DNA of 64,000 nucleotides, taken from positions 248,001-312,000 of IMG/VR virus record IMGVR_UViG_3300014494_000005, one strand, 5' to 3'. The position numbers and the translations under genes are program-made. The stretch is from a virus. Within the stretch, counting starts at the first letter, position 1. Every line of letters begins with the position of its first letter. This document shows, in pieces, positions 39,587 to 47,624 of the stretch. The notes below the pieces were generated by a model. The model was not told where the DNA came from, did not search any database, and saw only the letters and a list, made by a program, of their open reading frames with translations.

Positions 39587-39829
39587 ATGGAAGTAAAAAA
39601 TGAAGTTAAAACAATAAGAGTGGATTTCTTGTGTCCTAAATGTGAAAAAGGTTTTCTTAGACCTACTGGAAATGTCTTAACAACTTATCCAGCACAATAT
39701 CCACCACAATATCCACATAAATGTAATAATCCTGATTGTGATTATGTACAAACTTTTGGTAATGTATATCCGTATGTAATACATGAACCTATTAATTTAC
39801 TTACATTATTAGGAAAAAAATATGGTTAA
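39587..39829 (+). CDS. Zinc-ribbon protein, paralogue
   Basis: 80 residues. IRVDFLCPKCEKGFLRPTG...HKCNNPDCDYVQ repeats the ribbon of the previous gene, so the two are a tandem duplication. Confidence 0.7.
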   Translation: MEVKNEVKTIRVDFLCPKCEKGFLRPTGNVLTTYPAQYPPQYPHKCNNPDCDYVQTFGNVYPYVIHEPINLLTLLGKKYG

Positions 39830-39986
39830 TCTCAAAAGAATAGAAAGATTTCAAAAAGGTATTGAACTATTTGGATATGATTCGGATTTTCGTAAAGAAA
39901 TTGAAAATCTAATGAATGAAGTTCCTATTGATAGACAAAAACTTGATGATTGCTTTGACAAATACAATATTTCAAAAGAAAAATAA
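39822..39986 (+). CDS. Small helical protein
   Basis: 54 residues, starting MVNLKRIERFQKGIELFGY. Overlaps the ribbon gene by eight bases. Confidence 0.55.
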   Translation: MVNLKRIERFQKGIELFGYDSDFRKEIENLMNEVPIDRQKLDDCFDKYNISKEK

Positions 39987-39988
39987 TA

Positions 39989-40216
39989 ATGGATAATTTA
40001 AATATTGAATGTGAATATTATCCCTGTCATAAAAAAATGGAAGATTGTACTTTCTGTTATTGTCCTTTCTATCCATGTTATAATCAAGATTATGGAAAAT
40101 TTATAAGAATTAAGAAAAAAAGAGTCTGGGATTGTAGTAATTGTACTTGGATTCATGAAAGCGAAACCGTGGATTGTATTTATGAATTTATAAAACAAAA
40201 ATTTAACCTACCTTAA
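39989..40216 (+). CDS. Cysteine-rich small domain protein
   Basis: 75 residues with ECEYYPCHKKMEDCTFCYCPFYPC...DCSNCTWIHES, matching the cysteine-rich small domain known from cobalamin-salvage and threonine-phosphate decarboxylase fusions (pattern CEYFPCH...CxFCFCPLYPC...DCSNCxxPH). The window also has a B12-dependent ribonucleotide reductase, so a link to cobalamin is possible but inferred. Confidence 0.75.
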   Translation: MDNLNIECEYYPCHKKMEDCTFCYCPFYPCYNQDYGKFIRIKKKRVWDCSNCTWIHESETVDCIYEFIKQKFNLP

Positions 40217-40317
40217 TATAATGATTGTTATGATTCGAAACAATGAGGTCCGATTCCGTTTGATTCCTAATAAGGTTATATAATATTTCAATAGTCTATA
40301 TATTATAGAAAATAAAT

Positions 40318-41073
40318 ATGAATAATAAATATATAATTATTATATTGTTATTTGTGTTGCAAATATTATCAGCACAACAACTAAATTATAAACATGGTAA
40401 ACCAACTACTAAAGGTATTTGTGAATATGTTGATAATAATATTGATAGTATTATAATTGAATTTGAGAAATTTGTTGATGATAGTATCTATAATGTCTAT
40501 ATTGCAACCGATGACCTTAGTGAATATTATGAAAGAGATGGTTTGGAATTAGGAGAATTTAATGCACCTAATTCAATTGTCATTACTAATCAAATAATAT
40601 TTTTTGATTATGAATTAAAATACTTATCATGGTGGAAAAAAATTAATATCAGCGAATCTAATCAATTTGTAAAAGCAACTATTTTGCATGAACTTATGCA
40701 TGATTATTTTTATATTGTAATACAGAAAACAAAAAAATTACAATCAATACAATTGGACTATCTGAATGGTATTCATATGTGTCCTATTAATAGTGGTGCA
40801 GTTTTTATTGAAGAAGGTATTTGTGAATATCTTGTGGAAAAAATGGGTCAAATGATATGTGATGATGATTATAAAAATTATAATAACGATTCTATATCAA
40901 AATATTTTAATACTTATTATGTCAAATATCATATGAGTAGATTGTTTGTAAAACCAATTGTTGATAAATTTGGTTTTGGAAAAGCAATTGAAGTCCTTGT
41001 TACTAATAAACCACCAAGTATTGATGAAATCCAATATCCGAATAAGTTCTATAATAGATTAAAAATTTTTTAA
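40318..41073 (+). CDS. Secreted zinc metallopeptidase candidate
   Basis: 251 residues. Signal peptide MNNKYIIIILLFVLQILSAQ with a plausible cut after LSA. HELMHDYFY (about 122-130) is an HExxH zinc site; EEGICEYLVEKMG about 40 residues later gives a candidate third ligand. Probably acts in the periplasm or outside the cell. Substrate unknown. Confidence 0.7.
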   Translation: MNNKYIIIILLFVLQILSAQQLNYKHGKPTTKGICEYVDNNIDSIIIEFEKFVDDSIYNVYIATDDLSEYYERDGLELGEFNAPNSIVITNQIIFFDYELKYLSWWKKINISESNQFVKATILHELMHDYFYIVIQKTKKLQSIQLDYLNGIHMCPINSGAVFIEEGICEYLVEKMGQMICDDDYKNYNNDSISKYFNTYYVKYHMSRLFVKPIVDKFGFGKAIEVLVTNKPPSIDEIQYPNKFYNRLKIF

Positions 41074-41360
41074 TTATAAAAAAATTTTTTATAGAATTTT
41101 TTATGGTTTTGTTTTTGGTTAAGTATCTATATATCAGGAATTTTATTAATATTTTTTTAAAATAATTAAATATTTATAGAATTATTTTAACCTATGTGAA
41201 GATAGTCGTGTAGCACCCCCACCGTCCAGAGGGGGTGTAAACAGGGGGTTATAGGAGGGGGGGATACGGGGGTATATAGGTAGGGGTTAGTTTAGACAGG
41301 TTCTAAATAGTAAAGTAATTATAAAAAGAGGGATGAAATTTACACCCCCCTTTAGTTTTC
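41074..41360. other. Intergenic region with G-rich tract
   Basis: No gene seen. CACCCCC (41214-41220) pairs with GGGGGTG (41231-41237); beyond it, G5, G7, G5 and G4 runs follow to 41286 at short intervals, able to form G-quadruplexes. The region lies between the end of the rightward set and the leftward cassettes, so it is a boundary between genome segments. Confidence 0.6.
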
Positions 41361-41882
41361 TTATACTATTTCGTAAGTAGTGCCACGAACTTTTAGGCGT
41401 TTAATGTTTTCGACCGCAATTTCTCTATGATAAACTGGTTTATCAACACCCTGATATTTGGCAGGGTCAGATTGTGGAAAATACATCTTAATTAGTGCAT
41501 TTGGAATAAGGTTAAGCACTGAATCAAAGTGAAACGACCTAAAAGTTTGTTGTGCCTTATATGTAAGGTAAAACGTTCCTTTTTCAATATGTTTACTTAA
41601 AGCTGTGCTAATACGTTTACCTTTGCCGTTCCATAAAGGTTGGCTTAAAAATTCTCTTTCTTTACCTTCTCTTTCAAGTTCGTTATTAACAGCATTTTCG
41701 TATTTATAACCAATCATGCAGCCAACATTTGCAATTTTAGTAACATTGCCAAAACGCTGTTTACCTTCTTTTGTTAATTTAGGTTCAGTAACATACTGAA
41801 TTGAAGCAGGTTGCGCACCATAGCTCCAATTAGCAAGCATTACAATTAACTGATTTACTGTTATTTTTTTAGTTATTCTCAT
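41361..41882 (-). CDS. Unknown phage protein
   Basis: 173 residues, basic. MRITKKITVNQLIVMLANWSYGAQPASIQY... with KGKRISTALSKHIEKGTFYLTYKAQQTFRSFHF. No family recognised. Own leftward phage promoter. Confidence 0.75.
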   Translation of the reverse strand: MRITKKITVNQLIVMLANWSYGAQPASIQYVTEPKLTKEGKQRFGNVTKIANVGCMIGYKYENAVNNELEREGKEREFLSQPLWNGKGKRISTALSKHIEKGTFYLTYKAQQTFRSFHFDSVLNLIPNALIKMYFPQSDPAKYQGVDKPVYHREIAVENIKRLKVRGTTYEIV

Positions 41883-41912
41883 TTTGTTTTATGTTTAATT
41901 GGTTTATGAATG

Positions 41913-41941
41913 AGTATACGTACAATGTTGAAAATAGTTAC
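41913..41941 (-). promoter_or_regulatory. Phage-type promoter, leftward
   Basis: Minus-strand GTAACT-N17-TATACT, then CATTCATAAACC before the gene at 41882. Confidence 0.8.
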
Positions 41942-41956
41942 AGTTATTATTTAAAA

Positions 41957-42229
41957 TTAAAAATTATTTGTTTTATTATGTTCAATTAGTTCACTATCTT
42001 GTGAACCATTTTTGACCATTAAATCAAATTTAATTTTTGCTTTATCGAATGTTTTATATAAACCATTTGAACAAAAAGGGTTTTTAGTAGTTTCGTACAC
42101 AGCATAAGAAATTCCATTTTTGTAAGGTTTATTTAATCTTATTAGATTAACAAAACTACCATTTTTGAAATTTGCATATTCAATAAGAGGGCTATTAAAT
42201 ACCCTTCGGGGCAATATTAAGTAACTCAT
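41957..42229 (-). CDS. Small unknown protein
   Basis: 90 residues, MSYLILPRRVFNSPLIEYANFKNGS..., basic start and acidic end. Single-gene cassette. Confidence 0.65.
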   Translation of the reverse strand: MSYLILPRRVFNSPLIEYANFKNGSFVNLIRLNKPYKNGISYAVYETTKNPFCSNGLYKTFDKAKIKFDLMVKNGSQDSELIEHNKTNNF

Positions 42230-42260
42230 ATTTTTTTATTATTGGTTTATAATTATAAAG

Positions 42261-42306
42261 AGTATACGTAAGAAATAAAAAAAGGTTGCAATTTCTCACA
42301 ACCTTT
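42261..42306 (-). promoter_or_regulatory. Fused terminator/promoter, leftward
   Basis: Minus strand: AAAGGTTGTGAGAAATTGCAACCTTT hairpin with T run ends gene 42325; its 3' arm GCAACC (42284-42289) is the -35 element of GCAACC-N17-TATACT (42261-42266) for gene 41957. Confidence 0.75.
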
Positions 42307-42324
42307 TTAACATTGTCTTATTGT

Positions 42325-42843
42325 TTACAGGTATTTATAAAATTCTGAATCTACTTTTATAGTTTCTCTTACTGTTTCCAATTTTTCTTTTAACTCGTGA
42401 TATTTGTTAAGTTTTGCCTGTTCTTCATCAAAGTCAAGTACTTTGGTTAAATCTTTGGTTAGGTTATCAAAATCAGTCAAGTTTTTTAGGGTAGTATTAT
42501 CCATTTCACCCAAGTAAATACTTTTTTCAAAATACTGGCAGTAATATGTTTTATCTTCATATTTACCACCATTGAAACAAAGTTTAAAATTCAAACAAAT
42601 TGAATAATTACTTATACTGAAATAACAACCCTGATTAGAAGCAAAATCATTATCAGTTAATTTGCAAACATTTGCATTGAAATTAAGAAAATCAATAATA
42701 AATTTTGCACTTTTACCGTTCAGTGTATTGATTTTCTTACCTATGAATTTTTCTAACTGTGGATAGATATGAATTAACTGTTCTAATACTATACGATTTA
42801 ACTCATTCTTCCCATGTATTTCTAATTTTAAGTTGGTTTTCAT
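42325..42843 (-). CDS. Unknown protein
   Basis: 172 residues, central Cys/Phe-rich part (CYFSISNYSICLNFKLCFNGG) and C-terminal coiled coil. No family recognised. Own leftward promoter. Confidence 0.7.
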   Translation of the reverse strand: MKTNLKLEIHGKNELNRIVLEQLIHIYPQLEKFIGKKINTLNGKSAKFIIDFLNFNANVCKLTDNDFASNQGCYFSISNYSICLNFKLCFNGGKYEDKTYYCQYFEKSIYLGEMDNTTLKNLTDFDNLTKDLTKVLDFDEEQAKLNKYHELKEKLETVRETIKVDSEFYKYL

Positions 42844-42872
42844 TGCTTTATTGTTTTTATTGGTTTATAAAG

Positions 42873-42901
42873 AGTATACGTACAATATAGAAAATAGTTA
42901 C
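42873..42901 (-). promoter_or_regulatory. Phage-type promoter, leftward
   Basis: Minus-strand GTAACT-N17-TATACT for gene 42325. Confidence 0.8.
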
Positions 42902-42905
42902 AATT

Positions 42906-43103
42906 TTACCTTGAATCAGTGAAATAATGACCTTGATTATTATAACCAGAAGATTCACAACCCCTTATGGTTGTTTTTAAATGATAAGAAAGACTGTGAC
43001 AAAAATGAACAAAATTGTTCCAATTTAATTCACATACCGAGTATTGTGGTTCTTTATCCCAATTTATGGCATTTGTACCGACTGTATAGTAATATGTTTT
43101 CAT
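42906..43103 (-). CDS. Small unknown protein
   Basis: 65 residues, aromatic (MKTYYYTVGTNAINWDKEPQYS). Single-gene cassette. Confidence 0.6.
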   Translation of the reverse strand: MKTYYYTVGTNAINWDKEPQYSVCELNWNNFVHFCHSLSYHLKTTIRGCESSGYNNQGHYFTDSR

Positions 43104-43131
43104 TTGCTTTATTGTTTTTGGTTTATGTATA

Positions 43132-43181
43132 GTTTAACGTAAGAAATAAAAAAAGGTTACAATTTCTTATAACCTTTTTTA
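43132..43181 (-). promoter_or_regulatory. Fused terminator/promoter, leftward
   Basis: Minus strand: AAAGGTTATAAGAAATTGTAACCTTT terminator of gene 43186; its 3' arm GTAACC is the -35 of GTAACC-N17-TTAAAC for gene 42906. Confidence 0.7.
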
Positions 43182-43185
43182 CTTA

Positions 43186-43386
43186 TTATCTTTGTTTGAA
43201 TTTACCGTCATCAATCCAGATAATTAAATGGTCATCTGTTGGGACTAACATAATATGATAACCTTTAGATAAGATTATTTCTATAATGATATTACGCATA
43301 TCAACTGAATAGTCAAATTCTGTATTTCTTTCGTATGGCAGGTCATCAAATTTAGTACGCCAATATGATACAATTATTTTTTTCAT
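43186..43386 (-). CDS. Small unknown protein
   Basis: 66 residues, SYWRTKFDDLPYERNTEFDYS then a beta-rich end. First gene of the leftward set. Confidence 0.6.
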   Translation of the reverse strand: MKKIIVSYWRTKFDDLPYERNTEFDYSVDMRNIIIEIILSKGYHIMLVPTDDHLIIWIDDGKFKQR

Positions 43387-43416
43387 TTTCTTTTTGTTTT
43401 TATTGGTTTATGTATG

Positions 43417-43445
43417 GTTTAACGTAAGAAATTAAAAAAGGTTAC
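43417..43445 (-). promoter_or_regulatory. Divergent promoter, leftward half
   Basis: Minus-strand GTAACC-N17-TTAAAC; starts the leftward cassette series. Confidence 0.7.
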
Positions 43446-43499
43446 ATTTGCCAGTAAATATAATATTATGGTAAATGTTCTAAAATATATTTATTTTTT

Positions 43500-43528
43500 G
43501 TAACCTTTTTAAATAAAATACGTTAAAT
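43500..43528 (+). promoter_or_regulatory. Divergent promoter, rightward half
   Basis: GTAACC (43500-43505), 17 bases, CG plus TTAAAT (43523-43528); starts the rightward cassettes 55 bases from its leftward partner. Confidence 0.7.
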
Positions 43529-43578
43529 ACTATATATTTCACAAAATTTTATTTATTCATTAAAAACCAAAAAGCAAA

Positions 43579-44247
43579 ATGAAAAGAACTAAAAGTGAAT
43601 TATTGAGTAACACTAAAGACGTAAAAAACTCAAAGTTTATTGATAACAATACATTAAGTATTGAATATCAAAATGGAATCAAAGCAATACGCTTGCATAA
43701 TACTGATATTGTCACAATAAAAGACAATATGTATATTCTTAATTCTGGTGGCTGGCGTACACCAACAACTAAAGACAGAATTAACAAATATTCACCTGCC
43801 AGAATCAGTCAAAACAACGGTCAATGGTTTATTAAAGGCTTTTTATTTTACGATGGAATTGAAATTAATCAATCCGGTGACATTGTTTCCAAAAAACTTG
43901 AATCTGACAATGATAAAGTTAATAAGATGAAAAAGAAAATTTCAGATTATTGTAATCTTGTTACTAAAGAAAATCTGCCTTTACCTTCCTCTGGTGACTG
44001 TTGGGATTGTGCATTTATTTCAAAAGATGGTAAAACAATGGGAGAACTTTCAAATAGCACTCATTTATTAAATCATCTTGACGAAAAGTATTTGCATGGT
44101 AGTATTTTAGTTAATGCAATGAGAGAAACCGGATATAATGACCAGCAAATCGGTTTTCATTACTCAGCAAAATTGTATACTACTTTTAGACGTGCATTAA
44201 GAAAGTATTTGCAAAAAAGATTAATTGCTAACATAGCAATAAGATAA
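43579..44247 (+). CDS. Conserved phage protein of unknown function
   Basis: 222 residues. NGIKAIRLHNTDIVTIKDNMYILNSGGWRTPTTKDRINKY is a segment I recognise from uncharacterised phage and plasmid proteins. The middle SSGDCWDCAFISKDG has two Cys. The C-terminus is basic and helical. First gene of the rightward cassettes. Confidence 0.75.
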   Translation: MKRTKSELLSNTKDVKNSKFIDNNTLSIEYQNGIKAIRLHNTDIVTIKDNMYILNSGGWRTPTTKDRINKYSPARISQNNGQWFIKGFLFYDGIEINQSGDIVSKKLESDNDKVNKMKKKISDYCNLVTKENLPLPSSGDCWDCAFISKDGKTMGELSNSTHLLNHLDEKYLHGSILVNAMRETGYNDQQIGFHYSAKLYTTFRRALRKYLQKRLIANIAIR

Positions 44248-44265
44248 TGTCCAATGTACATAATA

Positions 44266-44311
44266 AAAGGTTACAATAAAATGTAACCTTTTATATTTTT
44301 TTACGTTTAAC
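44266..44311 (+). promoter_or_regulatory. Fused terminator/promoter
   Basis: Hairpin AAAAGGTTACA / TGTAACCTTTT; its GTAACC (44283-44288) is also the -35, 17 bases before TTTAAC (44306-44311). Confidence 0.75.
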
Positions 44312-44339
44312 TATTATAAACCAATAAAAACAAAGCAAA

Positions 44340-44552
44340 ATGGAAGTACCTAATATTATTACTGGAATTGACTGGAAGTTATTAAGAAAACAAAAAAGAT
44401 TATTACTTCAAGTCATAAATAATGATAATGTAAATTTTAAAGAAAAGGAAGCATTAGAAGGTATTTTAAATCTTATTGATGCAATACAGGATTATGCTGT
44501 TGATGATGCACAAATAGTCACAGAAATTGAGGTTTTCGGTAAGTTAAAATAA
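44340..44552 (+). CDS. Small helical protein
   Basis: 70 residues, WKLLRKQKRLLLQVINNDNVNFKEKEALEGILNLIDAIQD: a helical bundle pattern. Immediately before the sigma factor. Confidence 0.65.
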   Translation: MEVPNIITGIDWKLLRKQKRLLLQVINNDNVNFKEKEALEGILNLIDAIQDYAVDDAQIVTEIEVFGKLK

Positions 44553-44627
44553 TACTAATAAAATCATAATAACTATTTTCGTTCAATGTACGTAAACGAA
44601 TTATTATAAACCAAAAAACACAAAGTA

Positions 44628-45194
44628 ATGATAAATTTTGAAACAATTTACAATGAGAACTATAATAATGTATTGAATTACATTAATAGTAAGATTAAAG
44701 ACAGATTAACAGCCGAAGACCTAACTGCAGAAGTGTTTGAAAAAGTGTACAAACATTTAGAAAGTGGTATTTCAGGTGCTTTTAATTCTGAAAAAGCAAA
44801 ATTCAATACTTGGTTAATGGCAATTACTAATAATCATCTTATTGACCATTTTCGCAAAACTGCAAATGATAACCGGGTTCAGAATGTCAGTGATTTTGTT
44901 AATGAAGAGGGTGATGAAATATTTCAATTTGTTGGTAGTAAAGACAGCGAAACCGATTTTGATATTAATGAAATTGAGCTTAAAAACAGACTTGACAAAG
45001 CATTTGATTCATTAAAACCTAAATACAAAAGGGTTGCTGAATTATATTTCCGTAAGGAAATGAAATACATTGAAATTGCTGAAATGTGCCAGATTCCAAT
45101 AGGTACGGTTAAAGCTACAATAATGAGATGCAGGGAGATGTTACAAGCAGAATTAAAGAGTTTGCACAATGTTCGTAAAGTAGTAATGGCATAA
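44628..45194 (+). CDS. ECF-type RNA polymerase sigma factor
   Basis: 188 residues. Region 2: TIYNENYNNVLNYINSKI, AEDLTAEVFEKVYKHL, NTWLMAITNNHLIDHFRK (about 60-77). Region 4: AFDSLKPKYKRVAELYFRKEMKYIEIAEMCQIPIGTVKATIMRCREML (124-171) with a clear helix-turn-helix. No region 1 or 3, so group IV (ECF). Such a factor would redirect host RNA polymerase; the phage-type GTAAC-N17-TATAAT promoters are candidate targets (inference), and its own promoter is a weak member (ATAACT, 18 bases, TAAACG near 44569-44598). Confidence 0.9.
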   Translation: MINFETIYNENYNNVLNYINSKIKDRLTAEDLTAEVFEKVYKHLESGISGAFNSEKAKFNTWLMAITNNHLIDHFRKTANDNRVQNVSDFVNEEGDEIFQFVGSKDSETDFDINEIELKNRLDKAFDSLKPKYKRVAELYFRKEMKYIEIAEMCQIPIGTVKATIMRCREMLQAELKSLHNVRKVVMA

Positions 45195-45195
45195 T

Positions 45196-45224
45196 GTAAC
45201 CTTTTAGGGTAATGTACGTATACT
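45196..45224 (+). promoter_or_regulatory. Phage-type promoter
   Basis: GTAACC-N17-TATACT, starting in the stop region of the sigma gene; drives 45254 and 45486. Confidence 0.8.
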
Positions 45225-45253
45225 TATTATAAACCAATAAAAACAATAAAGCA

Positions 45254-45436
45254 ATGGAACGTAAAAATTGGATTGTTCGTTATTATGACAAAAAAGATGT
45301 TTTAATTAGTTCACATATAATTAAAGACAGAACCGACCACGAAGCCGAAAATGAAGCAATGGCAGATATGCCAGATAATTGTGATGATTGGTCAATGATT
45401 TCAGAAGAAGAAAATAAAAAATTGAGACCCAAATAA
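45254..45436 (+). CDS. Small unknown protein
   Basis: 60 residues, WIVRYYDKKDVLISSHIIKDRTDHEAENEAM; small alpha-beta protein. No family recognised. Confidence 0.65.
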   Translation: MERKNWIVRYYDKKDVLISSHIIKDRTDHEAENEAMADMPDNCDDWSMISEEENKKLRPK

Positions 45437-45485
45437 CAATTGTTCAATGTACATAAGTTACAAAACCAAAATAAACAATAAAGCA

Positions 45486-45671
45486 ATGCCAAATAAAAAT
45501 GTTGTTAACGTATATCAAAAACCATTAACCAATGAAGATTTTGAAGGACAAGCAGCTTTGATAAAGAAAGAAGATAATGTACAATCAAAACAACCCGGAT
45601 ATGAATATTGGTATGTACGTTTTCTTGATGAAGAAGCAAAAGTATTGAGATTAGTTAATATGAATTGTTAA
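45486..45671 (+). CDS. Small unknown protein
   Basis: 61 residues from ATG 45486 with the usual AAAGCAATG context; the earlier in-frame ATG lies in spacer DNA. No promoter seen between it and the previous gene, so the two share a transcript. Confidence 0.6.
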   Translation: MPNKNVVNVYQKPLTNEDFEGQAALIKKEDNVQSKQPGYEYWYVRFLDEEAKVLRLVNMNC

Positions 45672-45691
45672 ACCGGGTCAATGTACATAAT

Positions 45692-45737
45692 AAAGGGTTG
45701 CTAATAATGCAACCTTTTTTAATTTACTGCGTATACT
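45692..45737 (+). promoter_or_regulatory. Fused terminator/promoter
   Basis: GGTTGC TAATAAT GCAACC T6 terminator; GCAACC (45709-45714) also serves as -35, 17 bases from TATACT (45732-45737). Confidence 0.8.
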
Positions 45738-45764
45738 CACTATAAACCAATAAACAATAAAGTT

Positions 45765-46010
45765 ATGACGACAAAAACAGCAGTAAGACCTTTGTACGAA
45801 ATTGCAGAGGAAATCCGTAAAGATTGGAAACCTGTAAACTATGCAGCTAAACCATATCTTGAAGCAATGTACAGCTTAAACAAAATTACTGACAATTACA
45901 TTATGGATACTGGTAAAAGCATTGTAGCATATTTCCTTTGTAATGCAAGTTCTTGGAGAGGTGACGTTGCCAAACGTGTCAAAGCTGAATTGAATAAAAT
46001 GATTAAGTAA
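45765..46010 (+). CDS. Small unknown protein
   Basis: 81 residues, PLYEIAEEIRKDWKPVNYAAKPYLEAMYSLNKITDNYIMDTGKSIVAYFLCNASSWRG: a pattern common in phage and plasmid small proteins of unknown role. Confidence 0.7.
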   Translation: MTTKTAVRPLYEIAEEIRKDWKPVNYAAKPYLEAMYSLNKITDNYIMDTGKSIVAYFLCNASSWRGDVAKRVKAELNKMIK

Positions 46011-46028
46011 TTAATCGATGTACAATAA

Positions 46029-46072
46029 AAGAGGTTGCTAAATGCAACCTTTTTTATTTTATTGCGTATACT
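46029..46072 (+). promoter_or_regulatory. Fused terminator/promoter
   Basis: GAGGTTGC TAAAT GCAACC T6; GCAACC (46044-46049) then 17 bases and TATACT (46067-46072). Confidence 0.8.
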
Positions 46073-46099
46073 CATTCATAAACCAAAAACACAATTACA

Positions 46100-46588
46100 A
46101 TGAAAATAATTAACGGTAATTTTAAAGAAATTGATTATCCGGTTGGTGACCATATTCAAGAAAATATTCCCATTATTAATAATATGGGTATTAGAATTAA
46201 ATCTATTTTAATTGAAAAGAAATTAGAAAGTGATGACCAAATTAATCTAATTTGTAGTGGTAGTTCTGGTGCTATTATATCTTCAATTATAGCAACAATT
46301 CTTTATAAAGATTTTAAAGATGTTAATATTCGTCATATAAAAAAAGACGGTGAAAGTAGTCATGCAGCAGATAATTATAAATCTCATTTTTATAGTAGTT
46401 ATTTTAATGGCTTTAATATTATAGTTGACGATTTTATTTGTAGTGGTGACACAATGAAACGTATCTTTAGTAAAATACGTGACGATATTCAAATTGATAT
46501 AATTGCTATTAGTAAAATTAATAATGGTTGTGAAAAAGTTATTAATTTTTTTAAAGAACAAAAAGTTAAGATATTATTAAGAGATTAA
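46100..46588 (+). CDS. Phosphoribosyltransferase-like protein, copy 1
   Basis: 162 residues, type I PRTase fold: INLICSGSSGAIISSIIATIL and the PRPP-binding loop FNIIVDDFICSGDTMKRIF (acidic pair DD, then SGDT). Members bind PRPP in nucleotide salvage or act as regulators. Tandem paralogue follows. The hood is too divergent to name a base. Confidence 0.75.
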   Translation: MKIINGNFKEIDYPVGDHIQENIPIINNMGIRIKSILIEKKLESDDQINLICSGSSGAIISSIIATILYKDFKDVNIRHIKKDGESSHAADNYKSHFYSSYFNGFNIIVDDFICSGDTMKRIFSKIRDDIQIDIIAISKINNGCEKVINFFKEQKVKILLRD

Positions 46589-46589
46589 T

Positions 46590-46618
46590 GTAACCTTTCT
46601 AACTAAAGTCCGTATACT
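46590..46618 (+). promoter_or_regulatory. Phage-type promoter
   Basis: GTAACC-N17-TATACT between the two PRTase-like genes. Confidence 0.8.
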
Positions 46619-46647
46619 CATATATAAACCAAAAAAACAATAAAGCA

Positions 46648-47124
46648 ATGAAAACAATACACGCAGATTTTACAACAATAAAATATCCTGTTGGTGACTA
46701 TATTCAATACAATATTCCAATTATTAAGTATATGGGAGATAAAATCAAATTAATTCTAATTGAAAAGAAATTAAATACCGATGCACAAATTAATTTGATT
46801 TGTAGTGGTTCATCTGGTGCTATTATTGCTTCAATTATTGCAACAATTCTTTATGATAAATTTGAAAAGGTATGTATTCGTTACATAAAAAAAGATGGTG
46901 AAAATAGTCATGGATTTAGTTATATGTGTAGTGAATGGTTTAAAGGTTTTAATATTATTGTTGATGATTTTATTACTACTGGTGCAACAATGAAATATAT
47001 TTTTAATAAAATCAATAATAATACTAAAGTTGATTTAATTGCTGTTAGCGAAATTGATTGTGATTGGCTTAATAGTATTAATTATCTTAGAAAAAAGAAA
47101 GTTGGAATTTTATTAACTAAATAG
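46648..47124 (+). CDS. Phosphoribosyltransferase-like protein, copy 2
   Basis: 158 residues; same layout as copy 1 with a more canonical PRPP loop FNIIVDDFITTGATMKYIF. Ends TAG directly followed by TAA, so a double stop protects against UAG readthrough. Confidence 0.78.
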   Translation: MKTIHADFTTIKYPVGDYIQYNIPIIKYMGDKIKLILIEKKLNTDAQINLICSGSSGAIIASIIATILYDKFEKVCIRYIKKDGENSHGFSYMCSEWFKGFNIIVDDFITTGATMKYIFNKINNNTKVDLIAVSEIDCDWLNSINYLRKKKVGILLTK

Positions 47125-47152
47125 TAACTTTTTTACTTAATGTCCGTATACT
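47124..47152 (+). promoter_or_regulatory. Phage-type promoter
   Basis: GTAACT-N17-TATACT; -35 overlaps the double stop of the PRTase copy 2. Confidence 0.8.
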
Positions 47153-47180
47153 CATTATAAACCAATAAAAACAAAAAGCG

Positions 47181-47534
47181 ATGAATCAAATTAATGAAAA
47201 AATTGATTATCAGAAAATCACAAAGAGTTGCAGAAATCTGAATGTAAAAGAACTTATGCAATTACTTCATATTAACGTTTCGATTTTCTGGTCATGGGGT
47301 GCTCATGCCTTCATAGTTGACGACAAACGCAATACCAGAATGTTTAGAATGGCTGTGCAAGGAAATCATCATAACGGTCATGTATATATCTTTGTAAATG
47401 GTTTGGATTTATTTGATGTTTATCTAACCACATTGCAGGGAACTATTAAGGACAAAATTGAAGGATTGTACTTTGACCAATTAGTTGAATGGATTGACGA
47501 GAAAATTGAAAAAATTCCTGCTTATTCACATTAA
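47181..47534 (+). CDS. Conserved small protein
   Basis: 117 residues, LHINVSIFWSWGAHAFIVDDKRNTRMFRMAVQGNHHNGHVYIFVNGLDLFDVYL: recurring in mobile-element and phage genomes; function unknown. Confidence 0.7.
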   Translation: MNQINEKIDYQKITKSCRNLNVKELMQLLHINVSIFWSWGAHAFIVDDKRNTRMFRMAVQGNHHNGHVYIFVNGLDLFDVYLTTLQGTIKDKIEGLYFDQLVEWIDEKIEKIPAYSH

Positions 47535-47537
47535 GAA

Positions 47538-47565
47538 ATAAGGGACAGATTGTCCCTTTTTTTGT
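47538..47565 (+). terminator. Intrinsic terminator
   Basis: AGGGACA GAT TGTCCCT followed by T6. Confidence 0.85.
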
Positions 47566-47575
47566 CCCTTATAAT

Positions 47576-47604
47576 GTAACTTTTTTATTTAAAATTCGTA
47601 TACA
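47576..47604 (+). promoter_or_regulatory. Phage-type promoter
   Basis: GTAACT-N17-TATACA. Confidence 0.78.
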
Positions 47605-47624
47605 ATTATATAAAAACAAAAGCA

